Part shown: positions 1-12,199 of the stretch, one piece after another
Position numbering within the stretch: position 1 is the first letter of the stretch
How the letters are laid out: the number at the start of each line of letters is the position of its first letter
Assembly: GCA_023101725.1 (NCBI GenBank)
Contig: JALJCO010009099.1
Span: forward strand, 269,196 to 333,195
Reading direction: 5' to 3'
DNA: 64,000 nt
Source: Atherinomorus stipes
Taxonomy: Eukaryota; Chordata; Actinopteri; Atheriniformes; Atherinidae
The notes under the pieces: model-generated
What the model was told of the DNA's origin: nothing
Databases searched by the model: none
What the model saw: the letters and a program-made list of their open reading frames with translations, nothing else
Position numbers and translations under genes: made by a program

Positions 1-104
1 CACCCTGGATTCTGTCATGCAGCATCCGAGCTGTTTACATGTTATGAAGGGAATCTAAACATTATAAAACCACTAGATTTGATGATTGTGTGAAGTTGAT
101 TGTC

Positions 105-1015
105 TGATTAATAGTTCTTTCTTCAGTTAAATGAAGACAAAACTGAAATAATAGTTTTTGGAGCCCAGGAAGAAAAAAAAAAAAACAAAAGCTGGACGCT
201 GTTTGAAGCGTCCAGCTTCAAACAGTGATGTTTAAAACCAACAACCAAGCCAGAAATCTGGGTGTAGTCCTGGACTCAGACCTGAAATTCAGCATTACAT
301 CAAGACAGTTGTGAAGTCAGCCTGTTATCACTTAAAGAATATATGGGGGATTAAAATTGATTTATGCATTTATCTTTAGTAGAATGGACTGTAACACTGT
401 CCTTACAGGTCTCCCTAAGTCCATCAGACAGCTGCAGTTAGTCCAGAGCACTGCTGCTCCAGACCTCACTAAAGACCAAGAATGTGGATCATATAACTCC
501 AGTCCTCAGATCTTTACTCTGGCTTTCTGTCTGTCAAAGATTTGACTTGAAAATCCTGCTGTCAGTTTACAAAGCACTGAATAGTTTAGTTGCACAATAC
601 ATTCAAGACCTTCTGGTTCGTCATGAACCAACAGGTTCCCTCAGGTCATCAGGGTCAAGTCTACTTTCTGTTCCCAGAGTCAGAACTACATGTTTTTATG
701 CTTCTCACATGTGGAACAAACTCCCAGAAAAATGCAAGTCTGCTGAAGCCTTCAACTGCTTTAAATCAAGGTTAAAAACTTTTATATTTGCTGTCATCTA
801 AATCAGCTGATAAGTTGGTCTTATTTCTTGTATTTTATCCTGTTTTATTTTAGCGATTTCAATCTTTGTCTAATTGTTTTAGTTTATTTTAACGTTTGTT
901 TTTAATTGACTTTTTAATTCTTTCTGTACCCAACTGCAATGCTTTTCTTTAATGTAAAGGACTTGTACAATTGTCTTGTACATGAAATGTGCTATATGAA
1001 TAACCTGGCCTTGAT
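105..1015 (+). pseudogene. L2-like LINE, 5'-truncated 3' part of ORF2 plus 3' UTR
   Basis: This is the end of a non-LTR retrotransposon reverse transcriptase (RT) ORF. Near 121-165 the frame reads LQLNEDKTEIIVFG, the post-palm segment of L2 RTs. Near 255 a different frame reads NLGVVLDSDLKF. Near 400-470 it reads CNTVLTGLPKSIRQLQLVQ. Then 484-801 encodes the C-terminal tail (HITPVLRSL, IQDLLVRHEP, LRSSGSSLLSVPRVRT, MWNKLPE, FKSRLKTF). The frame changes several times, so it is dead. The 3' UTR ends near 1000 with GTGCTATATGAATAA, the usual L2-type tail. The same protein tail recurs at 63091-63306, but the 3' UTRs differ, so these are two subfamilies. Endonuclease and palm domains are absent, consistent with 5' truncation on insertion. 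L2 clade is by recognition; LINE identity is firm. Confidence 0.85.
191..225. repeat. Two overlapping, mutually exclusive hairpins
   Basis: GCTGGACGC (191-199) pairs with GCGTCCAGC (208-216). The overlapping CTGTTTGAAGC (199-209) pairs with GCTTCAAACAG (215-225). Each arm set is perfect, but both cannot form at once. The structure lies inside the dead LINE, just after an A-run, so it probably arose by a local templated inversion rather than being a regulatory switch. Confidence 0.75.
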
Positions 1016-1141
1016 AAAATTTGGAAATTTGGTGTAAAGATTTTCTCATCAGGTTTAAGTGCAACAATGATCAAAGCAATGAAAGATCAAAACAAAATTT
1101 CACTGGCTGTTGGTTTCACAAAGTTTCCTTTATATTTTACA

Positions 1142-1480
1142 TTAAAGGGGAAGTTTTTTAGTTTTTTTTTTTCAATCTGGACCTATGTTCTAGCATGAAA
1201 TATGTTCATTTACTCACCCAGACAGTTTTGGTGCAACTTGAATTCCTTCAGGAGATATTTAGATCCACTCCAGATCAGCGTATGTCCAATATAATGGAAG
1301 TGATGGGGCAACTGCGCACAGCCTCTAAATAAAGCATTATCTGCCCCAAACTCCTTCATTTCACCAACGTTTTGTTGGTGAAATTTTCAAGGTCTCATTC
1401 ACCTGTGCCACTTATTCAGTGCCTTAGCGTGCTCCCCCCATCAAACGTTTCCCAGACCTGTCCCTGCTCTGGGCAGATAG
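1142..1480. other. One end of a possible TTAA-flanked non-autonomous element
   Basis: TTAA at 1142-1145 is followed by AGGGGAAGTTTTTTAG and a T-run, then sequence with the look of a fish dispersed repeat. The end resembles the right end of the TTAA element at 38485-39226. No matching opposite end was found, so the element is either truncated or the match is coincidental. No ORF of note. Confidence 0.3.
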
Positions 1481-1800
1481 AAAAAAAAAATTCTTGTTTT
1501 CAGAGTGAGATCAAGATTTTGTGTAATGTTGACTTAAGCATTAACATGTAAGCTGTTTGCATTTGACCAGTTAGTGATGTTACTGGCTAGTTGACATGTT
1601 CTCTGCTCCATTTCTAAGTGGTGAAAGTAACTCAAACACAGGAAAGGAATCCTCACAGATCAGACCAGAGGATAAATAAAGATCAATTTAATTGTTTTGT
1701 ATATTGTATTGTAAATAACTGAGGGGTGGGTGTTGTTGTACAGTTTGTTTTTTTTTAACACTTTTCAAGTGTTGTTAAAAAAAAAACATACAGTTAGAAA

Positions 1801-1864
<64 letters not shown>

Positions 1865-1890
1865 GTACGTATGTATGTATGTATATATAT
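1801..1890. repeat. (TA)n microsatellite
   Basis: About 90 bp of alternating TA with a short GTAC/GTAT interruption near 1864-1882. Open frames across it translate as IYIYIY and are artefacts. Confidence 0.95.
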
Positions 1891-2097
1891 AAAATCTTTA
1901 ATTTTAGGGGTGCTCAGATTCAATCTAGGGGCGCTTCATCACCCCAAAAATGGGCTAAAATCGCCTATGGATCAGACACATATTTAAGCTCTTTTTCTCT
2001 CAGTAATCTCATGTACTCATATACCTGGTGTTACTTTTCTGTCGTTCTTGTAACTGACTCATATTAGCTGATGAGTGACAACATCTCTGGCTCATTA

Positions 2098-2175
2098 AAA
2101 AACAAACAGAAAAAAAGCACAGAAAAAAAACTAAACGACAAAGACCAAAAAAAAAAAAAGAAAAGAAAAGAAAAA
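2098..2175. repeat. Adenine-rich low-complexity tract
   Basis: Runs of A with scattered G and C, including an AAAAG repeat near 2156-2175. It could be a decayed retroposon poly(A), but no retroposon body is recognisable beside it. Confidence 0.7.
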
Positions 2176-2749
2176 AACTGGTAAACCCTTTTCTGTACTC
2201 TATAATCCGATCACAAAAGATCTAATCAGAGCTCTGATAAGACACAAGTTCTCAGTACCTGGCAATCTGGTTTAACAGAATAAAAACCACAATGGTATCA
2301 TTGTCTTTATCATTTAAAAAAATATATTTTAAATATTCAGAAATGTTAGTCATGAGGAATGTTTAATGCTTGACATCGCATGATGCAGCGGGAGCTTATT
2401 TTAACCCCTGGTGACACAACTCCAGACATACAGGAAAGAGTTCATAGTTTTTTAGTTTTTTTTTCCGTGTTAAAGAAGCCAACAGACTTAGCTTTCCAGC
2501 CTGGAAGATCTTTGTTCAGTTGAAATGAACAAACCTTCACCTTATGCAGCTGTAACAACAAACACAACTGTGTGGGATGTCATTTCAGAAAGGAGGATCA
2601 CGTATCTGCAGGTTTTACGGAGCTAAAGATGTAGAATCCAGAATCATGTAAGATGAACAGCAGACAGCAGTTTACTATGTGCAGCTGCTTCTACTTTAAG
2701 TCTCTGCAAGGCTATAAGGATACCATGAGAACAAGGGACCTTTAGAGAT

Positions 2750-3160
2750 AGAGTGGTGGGATACAAACTAAAAGACACTGCTCTCTGCTATGTCTTGTTA
2801 ATTTATAGTTTGTCTTTCATGACACTGTCCATACAAAGCAGGGTAGATCCATGTTTCCACAAAATTCTGAGCCTATCATCTGAATCTGGAACAGAAATGG
2901 AGACTCATCAGACCAGACAACGTTTTTCCATCTTCTGTTGTCGGATATTGGGCAGCGATGGATACTGGATGGGGGGTGGCCAGATAGGTTGGTTGGGGTT
3001 ACCCCTGGTTTCCACCAGAAGCAGCAGGCGCATGAATAGAGCCAAATTTTGTAGAAGAAAAATTTGGCAGTCATCTCAACAGATAAAGTCTTTCCCAACA
3101 GGCCTTAATCGCCGACCACGGCTTGTGCAGCAATCGTTTCAGCGTCAGGTCTAATTTTTG
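2750..3160 (-). pseudogene. Decayed Tc1/mariner-like transposase fragment
   Basis: On the minus strand an open stretch (3098 down to 2817) reads RRWKNVVWSDESPF, the block around the first catalytic Asp of Tc1-like DDE transposases (typical W..V.WSDES.F). Upstream on the same strand LKRLLHKPW resembles the linker before the catalytic core. No second catalytic block or terminal inverted repeat is recognisable. It does not match the other Tc1-like copies in this window closely enough to assign it to one of their families. Confidence 0.55.
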
Positions 3161-3169
3161 CGCGTGCTG

Positions 3170-6030
3170 CAGTTGAATTTGTGACATACGGCAGGACGTG
3201 GGGTGTAAAAAGTAGAGAATTCAATCCATCTCCAAAATTAAACTTCTTTCAAAATGAACAGCTGGACCAAGTGGCATGTGATATGGAGGTTGATCTGCAC
3301 GTAAGCATGATATGAAGACACGTGAAGGAGGTGGGGAAGCCAGGGTATTGTGTGTCAATGAGCCCATTCACATGCACCAACAATTTGATTATGAGATTTC
3401 TGGAGTTGTTTGATTATTGGGTTGCATGTAGAGGAGTTCAGGGAAGGACATGCGTACACAAGAGAAACAAGAGGGTGTGGTTGGATCAGGTTTCATTCCA
3501 GGTTCATGCACACACATGAAGAACAAGGGGGATTGGGGTGTAAATACATCTAAGCACATGCACAAGATAAACAAGGCAGCGTTGACTAAACACGGAGGAC
3601 ACAAGGTAGTTTGGAGTGAAATTCACTGCTGACTTCGGGTCTTCTGGAAATGTATAGGTGCCCGATTGGATACAAAATTTGTAAGCACAAAAATCTGTTC
3701 TGTTCGTATCCAGTGTGTAGTGGGCCTTAGGGTTTTGGGGTAGGAGGAAGTGTTAGAATTACCAAATCAATCAGCTGTCAATCAGTTGCCCGGAGGCTGC
3801 TTTTTACCCATTTTTGTATTTTTCCAGGAATGATGACACACGCAACGTAGCGAAGATGGTGACGATGGGAACGCCCAACTGGCTTCACTTTTGGCTCTTA
3901 AAAACCAATGTGTGATGTAGCAGAAGGTTCGTCCCATTTTCTACGGTCTCTGGTTAGCAAGCATTTATCAACACCTTGTCAATTTTTGGGTCTACAGTCA
4001 AATAACTACAAAAGCACCACCATTCTTGTCATTCTGAACTGGAAGTTCAGAACTGGAATTTGAAGATCCAGCTGCATATTTAGCAACTCAAACTTAAAAT
4101 TGCAAACAACTGCTTCTCCCCATCGTACCGCCCAAAGTACGTTGGTGGTAAAGTTGCACATGGCCGGAGTCAGTGTTTGGTTTGTCCTCATGGTGTTGCA
4201 ACATAAAGGAAGAGCATGAGGGTTAGCTTTCAACTTTTTAAAATCTTATAACGTCTTATCTTCTAACAATTCCATACTCATGAAAACCTTTTTACTCATA
4301 CCAAGATTATATTAGATCTTGAATTTGAACCCTAAACTAAACAGTGATTGCACTGATTGATGCATATGCAGCATACTGTGGTAGCACTCAGCCCAAAAGC
4401 AGCATTGAACTAAAAAGTCAGATTTCACAGAGTGGCCAGAAGGAAATGTGATAGAACCTTACAAGCCCTAAATGAATTATCTACAAATGGTTGTCCTCTG
4501 CATCAAACTAGTGCATCATGTAGAAGTATGTTATAAATTAGGTCCTTTCTGGTTACATTCCACCTCAACACAACCAATTTCATTGATGTATTTTTGATTT
4601 GAAAAAGATTTTTCTCTCTTTTTCTATTTTGTGACATTCCAACAGTCTTTCTCAACACCTCGGTGCTGTTGCTGGATTCAGATCTGTGTATTCTGAGGAC
4701 ATGACAACAGACAGGCAACCAAAACATGAAAATGACATTGAAATACAGCTTTTTTCTTTCCCTTTAATCTATTTACATGGACTCCCTCATCTGTCAACGC
4801 AATAAGCTGTCAGTTTGATGTGTTTTTTTTAATGCATGTTTAATGCATTTCTTCTTCAGTGGTTTGTGAGGATGTCACATTACGGTTGCTATCATGTGAC
4901 ATCACCCAGACAGATTAAGGTAGTTCGTGTGCCAGCGGGGTAAAAGCAGATGCATCAGCCTAGCAGTGTGAGTTAGATTAGACATCATCCCACCTCACTA
5001 TGGGGTGTCAGAGCACAAAAAAACCCAGCGACACAACATCAGGTCGACCCAACCTTTTCCACCATCCATTTCTCCCTGTGGGTGGGAAGTGATTTTCATA
5101 CTGAGGTTTTATTTGGCTCCTAAATCTGGCAGCTCAGAAAATAAGGGTGAATTAAGAAAAATGGAGTTTAATGGTGGAGACAAAATGGAAATAATGAGAT
5201 TTGGAGCATTTTCAGTGTTGCACATAGGCAGACTGACTCGAATAAGAACTTAGCTTCTGTATACACACTTCTTTTCTACAGAAATAGCTTTTTATACTCT
5301 TACAAAGTGCTTTTTGTTATCTTTTCAATGCAATATAATTCTATCACCCCAGTTAAGCTGATAGCAGGAACCTCAGGTGTGCCTTTTAGCAGATCATCAC
5401 AGTTTTCCTCCTCTGCCTTTTGCCTGTCGGTGGCCTTTAATGCAGCAGCAATATCAGCTCATCCCGGGGTAATGGGTAACAGCCTCTGAGGCTGCTGAGA
5501 TTGAGATCACTTTGAATTATTAATATTCGTGCTCCACAAAGGGCCAAGCGGGGTGGGACTCCCACTCGTCTACAGCAGCCTCAGAGCTCGGACTGTCACC
5601 GAGCCAGAGTCAACAGCCGGAATCAAGTTGCACGCCCGCGCTCTCTCACGCAGATGCACACAAATTAGACGCATGCACGGGTGACCTTCCATACCTAAAT
5701 ACAGACTGTGACAAATACGAGCTCAAAGAGAGAGAGGCGCTCGTGCAACCACAGAGACATTTTACAGTTGTCTTAGTCCAAGTTGGGGCACTTGGCTGCG
5801 TTTCCTCTGATACAGTGCACATTTCAAACTACACGGGGAGGATACTGCCTTTGTGGTTGTTTTTAAAATGTGTTTTTATCAAACATTTGCTGCCATCTTA
5901 ACCAGAAAGTGTACAGATGATCATCAGCACGATTTGATTTACTGCTAACACTTGCTAGTTCTTGTAAATGATGGGAAAGACGTACCACAAATGCATTTCT
6001 TTAGAGTTTAAGAACAGGGATCACATATCT
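3170..6030. other. Unassigned AT-rich non-coding DNA
   Basis: No gene or complete mobile element recognised. Part of 3840-3970 (GACGATGGGAACGCC and following) looks like a dispersed fish repeat. A small frame at 5000-5092 starts MGCQSTKKPSDTT, which would fit an N-myristoylation signal, but it is 30 codons with no clear splice donor. Around 5510-5700 the sequence is more GC-rich and unique-looking. Confidence 0.5.
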
Positions 6031-6032
6031 TT

Positions 6033-6047
6033 TCTCTCTCTCTCTCT
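6033..6047. repeat. Short (TC)n tract
   Basis: Seven to eight CT units in otherwise unremarkable sequence. Confidence 0.8.
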
Positions 6048-6483
6048 TGTTATTTATAACCATGGTAACCTCATCATCTTTAAATGCTTCTCAAGCTGAA
6101 TATACAACCTATACGACCAATTCCAGGAACTAACAGTAACGGCTGCGGGGAGGCTTAAAAATCCCAGAGCTGGAATATATTGTTCTGAAAAAAAAAGCAC
6201 ATGTGCATGCGGCAAAATATAAATGCAAATGTAAAATGTTCATCAACTCAGACAGGATTTGATTCAAGAAGGGTTTCTCTTTTTTTTTCTATGTTAGAGC
6301 TTGATTGGTCACCATCTGGCTCCAGTTTCTCCGCTCTTTCTGGGGAAATATTCGATGGCACACTGGGAGCTGTGGAAAGGTGATATCTGTAGCGCTGGAC
6401 AGGCAGCTGACATAGTGTGTGTCATTGTGTTGGGCCTGACTTCAATAGCAGGAGGAAGGTGCGGTCAGTGAGACGAGGTTTTA

Positions 6484-6514
6484 TGTGTGTGTGTGTGGGG
6501 GGGGGGGGGGGGGG
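6484..6514. repeat. (TG)n followed by poly-G
   Basis: About seven TG units run directly into an uninterrupted G tract of about 18 bases (6497-6514). Such tracts are prone to slippage and assembly error and can form G-quadruplexes. Confidence 0.9.
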
Positions 6515-8100
6515 ATTGCACAAACAGATGGAAGCTGACATCCTAATATCAACAGGAAACACTCTCGGTTTGTTCTCAGCGGGGACATGACATCAGCAGG
6601 CAACAGAAAAAAAAAAAAAATCTCTGGAGGAACGCTCGCAGTCTGAGCGCCGTCTGTGCTCGACAGGCCAAAGGAATGTAAATGAAGCCTGTCGCTTACC
6701 TGCACAGATCTGGGAACACAATAGAGGAGTTATTAGATGAATCGTTCTGGTGCACAAGCAGGACCCCAATCCTGCATGAGATGATGCTGCTCTGAGTCTG
6801 CATGTTTCTACTTAACAGTCACAGAAAGGTCAGAAGCTAAATTTCATCGGGATTCCCACCTTTGCTCATTTCCTGCATTCCAGCTGTTTTGCGTCATCAT
6901 AATATTTTTCGCTTATAATTCATTTATGAGCATTTTTGACATTTTTCTCTTTAACCTTTATTTTCTTTGCACTTGCTGTGAACACAGAAATTATGCCAAA
7001 AATTACCTCCAAAAAAGGTAGCATGTTTTATTACAAGATTCTGTAAAACTACTTTAATTGCAATTGGACTTTACAGCATCGCTGGCTGTGGTGGTTCGTT
7101 TAGGTTTTTGGAGGGGAGACATACATTCCTGACAACAGCCATATAACAGACTAAATGAATAACGAGATATGCAGCACGTTTTTCATGATCCCCCTCTGAT
7201 AAATGTTTAATTTGAGAACTAAAGTATTAAAAAACTTTTGCTTACACAAAAGATAATGGTGACTAAAGCAACAAAAAATAATTTAAAAAGAAAAAAAATA
7301 GTTTGCACTGATAAAATGTAGGGGAAAAAAAGAAGAAGAAAATCTGCAGCGTGCAGTGAGGTAAACTGTAACAGGAGTAAACAGAAGAGGAAAATCCTGC
7401 TCAGATGCTGCTCAGGTTCAAAGGTTCCAAGGCCAACTAAATGTAAACAGTAATGCTTTCATGTAGCACGGTTTATTTACACGAGGGCTAGACCTGTTCA
7501 AACTTTCAAACTTTACCTGATTCCACCAAAAACTAAGATGAAAATTGAACTTTTTGGTCAACTTTTCTACAAGATTTAGACATTCCAGCACCCACTGTGG
7601 TTTGCTATTTTCCTCCACTTCCCGATACTTTTGGTATAGTTTGGTTTTGTTTATTAAACAGCATTGACTTGGCAACACTCACACAACTTTACAAACTCAA
7701 CTGACCGAACAAATTCTGTATTTCATGTTCATTTTGATAAAATTTTTGTAAGATTTAAAGTTTTGGAAATACAAAACTTGCAGGAAAGTTGATATTGTCT
7801 TTTAAAGTTCTTTGCAAGGTTTATTTCTTAGTTCTTGGTTTCTGTGGTCAATATAGGCACTTGCGATGCGTTGCTAGAGGTTGCTGCCATTCTCAAAAAC
7901 CAGGCATTGTACATCTCAGGAGCGGGCCGCCATTGGTATGTACATGGGCGCTCTGTTAATGGCTTGATGACTTAAATCGCTTCAAAGTGGTGCAACATTC
8001 CAAAACATAGCTGGCTGTTTAATTTTGAGAAGTCGTGGTGCCTGTAGGAAGTTACAGGTTTAGAGCCCATAGTGGCCAAAAGTTACACGGTATAACTTTA
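6515..8100. other. Unassigned non-coding DNA
   Basis: No protein motif, inverted repeat or known element end was recognised. Frames longer than 60 codons (for example 7418-7678 minus) have no recognisable domain and are in low-complexity context. Confidence 0.5.
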
Positions 8101-8109
8101 AATATAGAG

Positions 8110-8225
8110 TATAAAAAAAAAGATTGGTTATTCATATCGGTTAGATATCTGTAACAACCGATATTGACTTTAAAGTGGACAATAGATGGCCTGATATCGG
8201 CAATATTTAGAAAAAAAAAATGTAT
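8110..8225. repeat. Fragment of a TATCGG/ATATCGGC-type element
   Basis: Contains TATCGGTTAGATATC, ACCGATATTGAC and CCTGATATCGGCAATAT, wording like the ATCGATAT-rich non-autonomous elements at 11747-12330. No intact ends. Probably a remnant of a hAT-like non-autonomous family, by resemblance only. Confidence 0.4.
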
Positions 8226-8544
8226 TTGTTTATTTGATAGAGACAGAGCTTCAAAAAAACAAAGAAAAATTTCTAAATACACCAGATTTAGCAAAAAGGC
8301 TAATTTTCATCTGCTGTTCCTAACCAGATCTTAAAAGGCTGCCTGAGGAAATACAGAAATATCAAAATGTAAATAAAACAGTTATAAATATAATTAACCA
8401 ATATATAACATGTTGTTTTTTGTTTATTTTATTTTCCTTTTACAAAAAAAAAAAAATCTGGGGGGCATGGAAACAACATGGGGTCGCACCCACCGTGCGA
8501 CATTATGACGTCTCCGGCAGCTATGTGATCTGCAGCAGATGCTG

Positions 8545-8665
8545 CAGGAGCAGTTTTTTAAGCAGCCGACAAATCTGGCACCAAGAATTAAGGCAGTTCT
8601 GAAGGGAAAGGAGGTCCTACCCAGTACTTGCAAGTTGTGTCTAATAAAGTGTAAATGAGTGTAGG
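8545..8665 (+). mobile_element. 3'-terminal scrap of a Tc1-like transposon (same family as 35548-36418)
   Basis: GCAGCCGACAAATCTG, AAGGCAGTTCTGAAGG and a GTCCTACCCAGTACT block recur in the same order at 36241-36380, in the last part of the Tc1-like copy there. The end (GTGTCTAATAAAGTG, then ATGAGTG) is a degraded version of that family's terminal repeat. Only about 120 bp of the 3' end remains. Confidence 0.7.
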
Positions 8666-8669
8666 TACC

Positions 8670-9740
8670 GATATAGGGTCATCCTCAAACTTTTTTATAC
8701 CCTCCAACAAAAAAAGGCTAAATTCACAATTGTAATTCAAATAAGAGGAAACAGACCAAAATACGAGGGAAACAATCGATTGCAGTAATTGCCTCAAAGG
8801 GTTGCTCAACAAAATTTTATTTTCAGAGCTCCAAAAGGTTGACTATGTAACTTAATTACATGTAAACTTGTCCATAATGTGAAATAAGTGAATTTGGAAT
8901 AAAGGAAACGCAAAACTATACATTCACTTAAAGTATATCTGCGACCTAAATGTCATATATATAAAGTGTGTGTTATAGTCTTTTCTTTCCTTTATTCGGT
9001 CAAATTTCACATTATGTACTGTAATAAGCCTATAATCTCATTAACTCAGCACAATAAAAAGATATTTGCCTGAATGCAGCTGTTTAAATAAAAGGTAACT
9101 GATAATATTGGACAATTTACTGTACATGTAATTGCATTACATAAAGTTACCCTTTTGGGTTTGTTTATTTCTTTGAGTGTGTACATAAAAAAAGGAGAGA
9201 TAACAGGACTCATGAACCTCCATGACATCTGCTGACACAATTCTGATGAGACAAAATATGTTCAATATCTTCTGATCAAAAATGATGGAAATTTGTGTAA
9301 AATCTGGCAATTTCCAGCTGATGTTGAAGATTATTGCTAATAACAAGATGCATGTCTTCGTACTTAATACTGCAACTGCTTTTTTTTCTTTTTTTTTTTT
9401 TTCTGAGCCATTAATTATTGAGTGGAAATGTTTAACATCAAAGGTGTGGGTGATGTAAGTAAAAAGAAACTGAACACACTCAGCTTTCAACTTGTTTACA
9501 CCAAAGCTCAGAAGCGAAGTTTTAATACAGAAAGCCAGCTGTTGACACGAGAGCCACTTTAAATGCAGGATGTTCACTGTTTTTACATTCAGTTTGGGCT
9601 GTTTCTACCAGAAGTTCTCCGTTTAAACACAGCAGCTAATCCATCTCATGACTTATTACTGAACACCGCCGGTGTTGGAGGCCATACAAACTAACAAATA
9701 CAGACTAAAGTGAAGGTATGCTTCCTTAGGTCGGTTTAAA
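8670..9740. other. Unassigned AT-rich non-coding DNA
   Basis: No element or exon recognised. A 146-codon minus-strand frame (9137-9577) is lysine-rich from an A-tract, has no recognisable domain and is not supported as a gene. Confidence 0.5.
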
Positions 9741-9749
9741 AGGGGCCAG

Positions 9750-10195
9750 TCTGCCGTGCTGGGATCTTATCTCTGCGGTACCACACTGTGCAACCCCACA
9801 CCCGGCCCCCTTCTCGATGCCAGCGTCGTCAGATGTCATAACTCACTGTCCTCCTCGTGTGAGAGCTGCTTTTGTCTCTGGGGACAGCGTGTGGTGTCTG
9901 TATCATGTATGACAGCATGTTTTCCCACAACAGCTCTGTTTGTCGGTGTGTCGAGGACGATGTGGATGTCTGGAGCTGCTCGACTGGAGCGTCCTGAGGT
10001 TGTCAGCAGAAGCGGGGGGGGGTGTTCAGCATACCACCGACTCTCCCGGGACGGGTTTAATGTATCCACCTGCCAGGCAGCAATATGCCGTATACCGAGC
10101 AGTCATTCAATCATTCGTCCTGGAGCGCCAGATGGTTTCACCTACGATAAGGCCGATGCACCGCCCGGCTCGGCTGCAAGTTGAGGCCTTGGGAT
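9750..10195. other. GC- and CpG-rich island of unknown role
   Basis: About 450 bp markedly richer in GC and CpG than its flanks, with overlapping open frames on both strands (142 and 85 codons plus, 77 codons minus). No frame shows a recognisable domain, and no clear exon boundary or first-exon/TATA pattern was found. It could be an unmethylated island, an old exon or part of an unrecognised element. Confidence 0.4.
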
Positions 10196-10199
10196 GAAA

Positions 10200-11740
10200 T
10201 GTTAACAGTCTTAAAGCAGCATTTTGCTGAGGGCTTCTTCATATTTTATTGTTTGGGAGCAGACGTGAAAAGCTTTCATTTCAAGCCAGAACAGAGCAGA
10301 AACAGTGGGTCCTAGTCAGCGTGCAGCTCCTCTAAACGGATGCCCGTTGTCGTGCCTGTGGGCAGTAATGAATTGAAACTCTGTGCTCTTTCCTGCAGGT
10401 TAATTACGCTTATTTGAGTGGACTTTTTTTTCTGTACTGGCCAAAAACTCACAGCATGTTTTTTTTTTTTATTACGACTATATTTTCCAGAACATTAATT
10501 TTGTGGATTTTCTTTTCTACAGTAGAAAGTGAAAGCGGAGAGGATACAGTATACAGGACTGTGTGAAAGTCATTTACTAATGAGAGCTCGTAAATAACCT
10601 GCGTGGCAAGGCCCAAAGTGATTTTGGCTGTGGATACATTTACAAAGCTCTGTGGCTGGAATTTTTTATTCTCTCATTTTCATTTGCAACAGCTTGCTGG
10701 TGCCTTTATGTTATTAGTTTTTGGAGGTTGAATTTCATTGTGTCCAGTTGTGGTAACCTATAAGTTAAATAATTAAGTAGTCCAAGCACACTTGGCAACA
10801 ACCTGGGCTGAAATATTTACAGTATAAGTGTATATTTTTCCAGAGGAAAAAAAAAAAAACACATATAACCTTGCTAAAACATTTAAGTGCAGACGTTGTG
10901 TTTCATCCAAAGACTTCTCTGAAGTATGGAGCCAATTGCATTTACTAATTACAAAAAAAAATGCTGCACAGGAGCCTTTTGTAACTATGTGATTTTTAGA
11001 AAAAGGGCAGGGGGCTACTACATTTATATGCTAAAACAAAAACACCAAAAAAAAAGCATGGAAACATATTGCATATAATTAAAAAATACAACCAATATTT
11101 AGATGCATTTTGCATTCATGCAATTAAAAAAAACCTGCAAACGGCAAAAAAAAAAAAAAAAAATTCATGTGGTCAATGCTGCAAAAAACAAAGTAATAGA
11201 AACTGTTTTTCTAAATTGCTAAAATAATTAACAAAAAATATTTTCTGTTTGGTTTTTCAGAATTGGTTTTTATTTCTTTCAATGAAGAAAATAAGAATAG
11301 TTTTATGTTGCTGAATTAATACAATCATATCTTTCTCTTCTTACAATAGCTGTGTTACAATTGCAGCTACTGTACCATCTGCACCTTAGAATACTTCCAC
11401 CGGCCGAGCTGTGTTGGAATGAAAGGAACTTGAACTTGATCCACCAGAGTGATTATCTGCCAGTGGTTGTTGCTTCAGGATCGCAGTATTAGGACACAAA
11501 TTTTTGCCATAGTTACTCTGTAGGTGGACAAGTTATCATTATTAGAGTGATGAAGAGTTTATGCTTTGAGCACACGTGGTATCCTAACTTTAACCATTTT
11601 GGAATTTTGAAGATACAGAATTTACTACAGAATTTCTAGAAATTTTCTCAGTGATGCATGTTTCTAAAGTCTAAAAAAATACAAAAAACAAAGCTTATTC
11701 TTCTTCAAAAATGTCTTTTTCACAGACTTTCAAACTTCTA
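10200..11740. other. Unassigned AT-rich DNA with many A-runs
   Basis: Poly-A tracts near 10847, 11045 and 11146-11163. No coding potential or inverted-repeat element recognised. Confidence 0.5.
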
Positions 11741-11746
11741 AAGATT

Positions 11747-12167
11747 AGGGGTGGGAAGAAATACACTGAAATATTGTGATATTTTCTTAATGCTTATTAT
11801 TGACATTTAAAAATGCAGTATCGATCTGCTTTAGTAATGAAATCTTCTGATATTTCATCGTTCCGTTACAAAATCTTGCAAGCATTCACAAACATTTTTC
11901 GATATTTTCATATGTTGATATCATATTGACTTTTAAAAACGCGGTATCGATCTATTCTACTAACAAATTCTGGCGATATTTCATTGTTCTGTTTTGAAAT
12001 CTCGTGAGAATTCATGAAAAATTGTGAGATTTTGTAATAGAACGATGAAATCTCGCGAGATTTTGTAAGTACAATAGATCCATACCGCGTTTTTGAGTAT
12101 CAATTTGATATCGGCATATAAAAATATTGCGATATTTCAGTGTATCGATATTTTTTCCCCACCCCCA
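11747..12167. mobile_element. Fold-back (palindromic) MITE, about 421 bp
   Basis: The left end AGGGGTGGGAAGAAATAC then ACTGAAATATTGTGATATTTT mirrors the right end, whose reverse complement begins GGGGGTGGGGAAAAAATATC then ACTGAAATATCGC. The arms extend far inward: the block TTTTAAAAACGCGGTATCGA near 11932 is matched in reverse complement near 12078-12100. A diverged direct copy of that block near 11808 indicates internal duplication. No coding capacity. The ATCGATAT vocabulary resembles fish hAT-derived MITEs, but I cannot assign the family. Confidence 0.7.
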
Positions 12168-12199
12168 TTTATCAAAGTGTCAAAACGAATAACAAAACT

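Noticed and set aside
5000..5092. A short frame starting MGCQSTKKPSDTT, suggestive of a myristoylated first exon
   Set aside because: Only 30 codons, no convincing splice donor or family match, and no downstream exon found.
9137..9577. A 146-codon minus-strand frame
   Set aside because: No domain, membrane pattern or splice context; lysine run from an A-tract; surrounding sequence AT-rich.
9756..10184. A 142-codon plus-strand frame in the GC-rich island
   Set aside because: An overlapping frame on the same strand and another on the opposite strand are also open, no domain is recognisable, and cysteine/serine content follows composition. Kept only as an island, not a gene.
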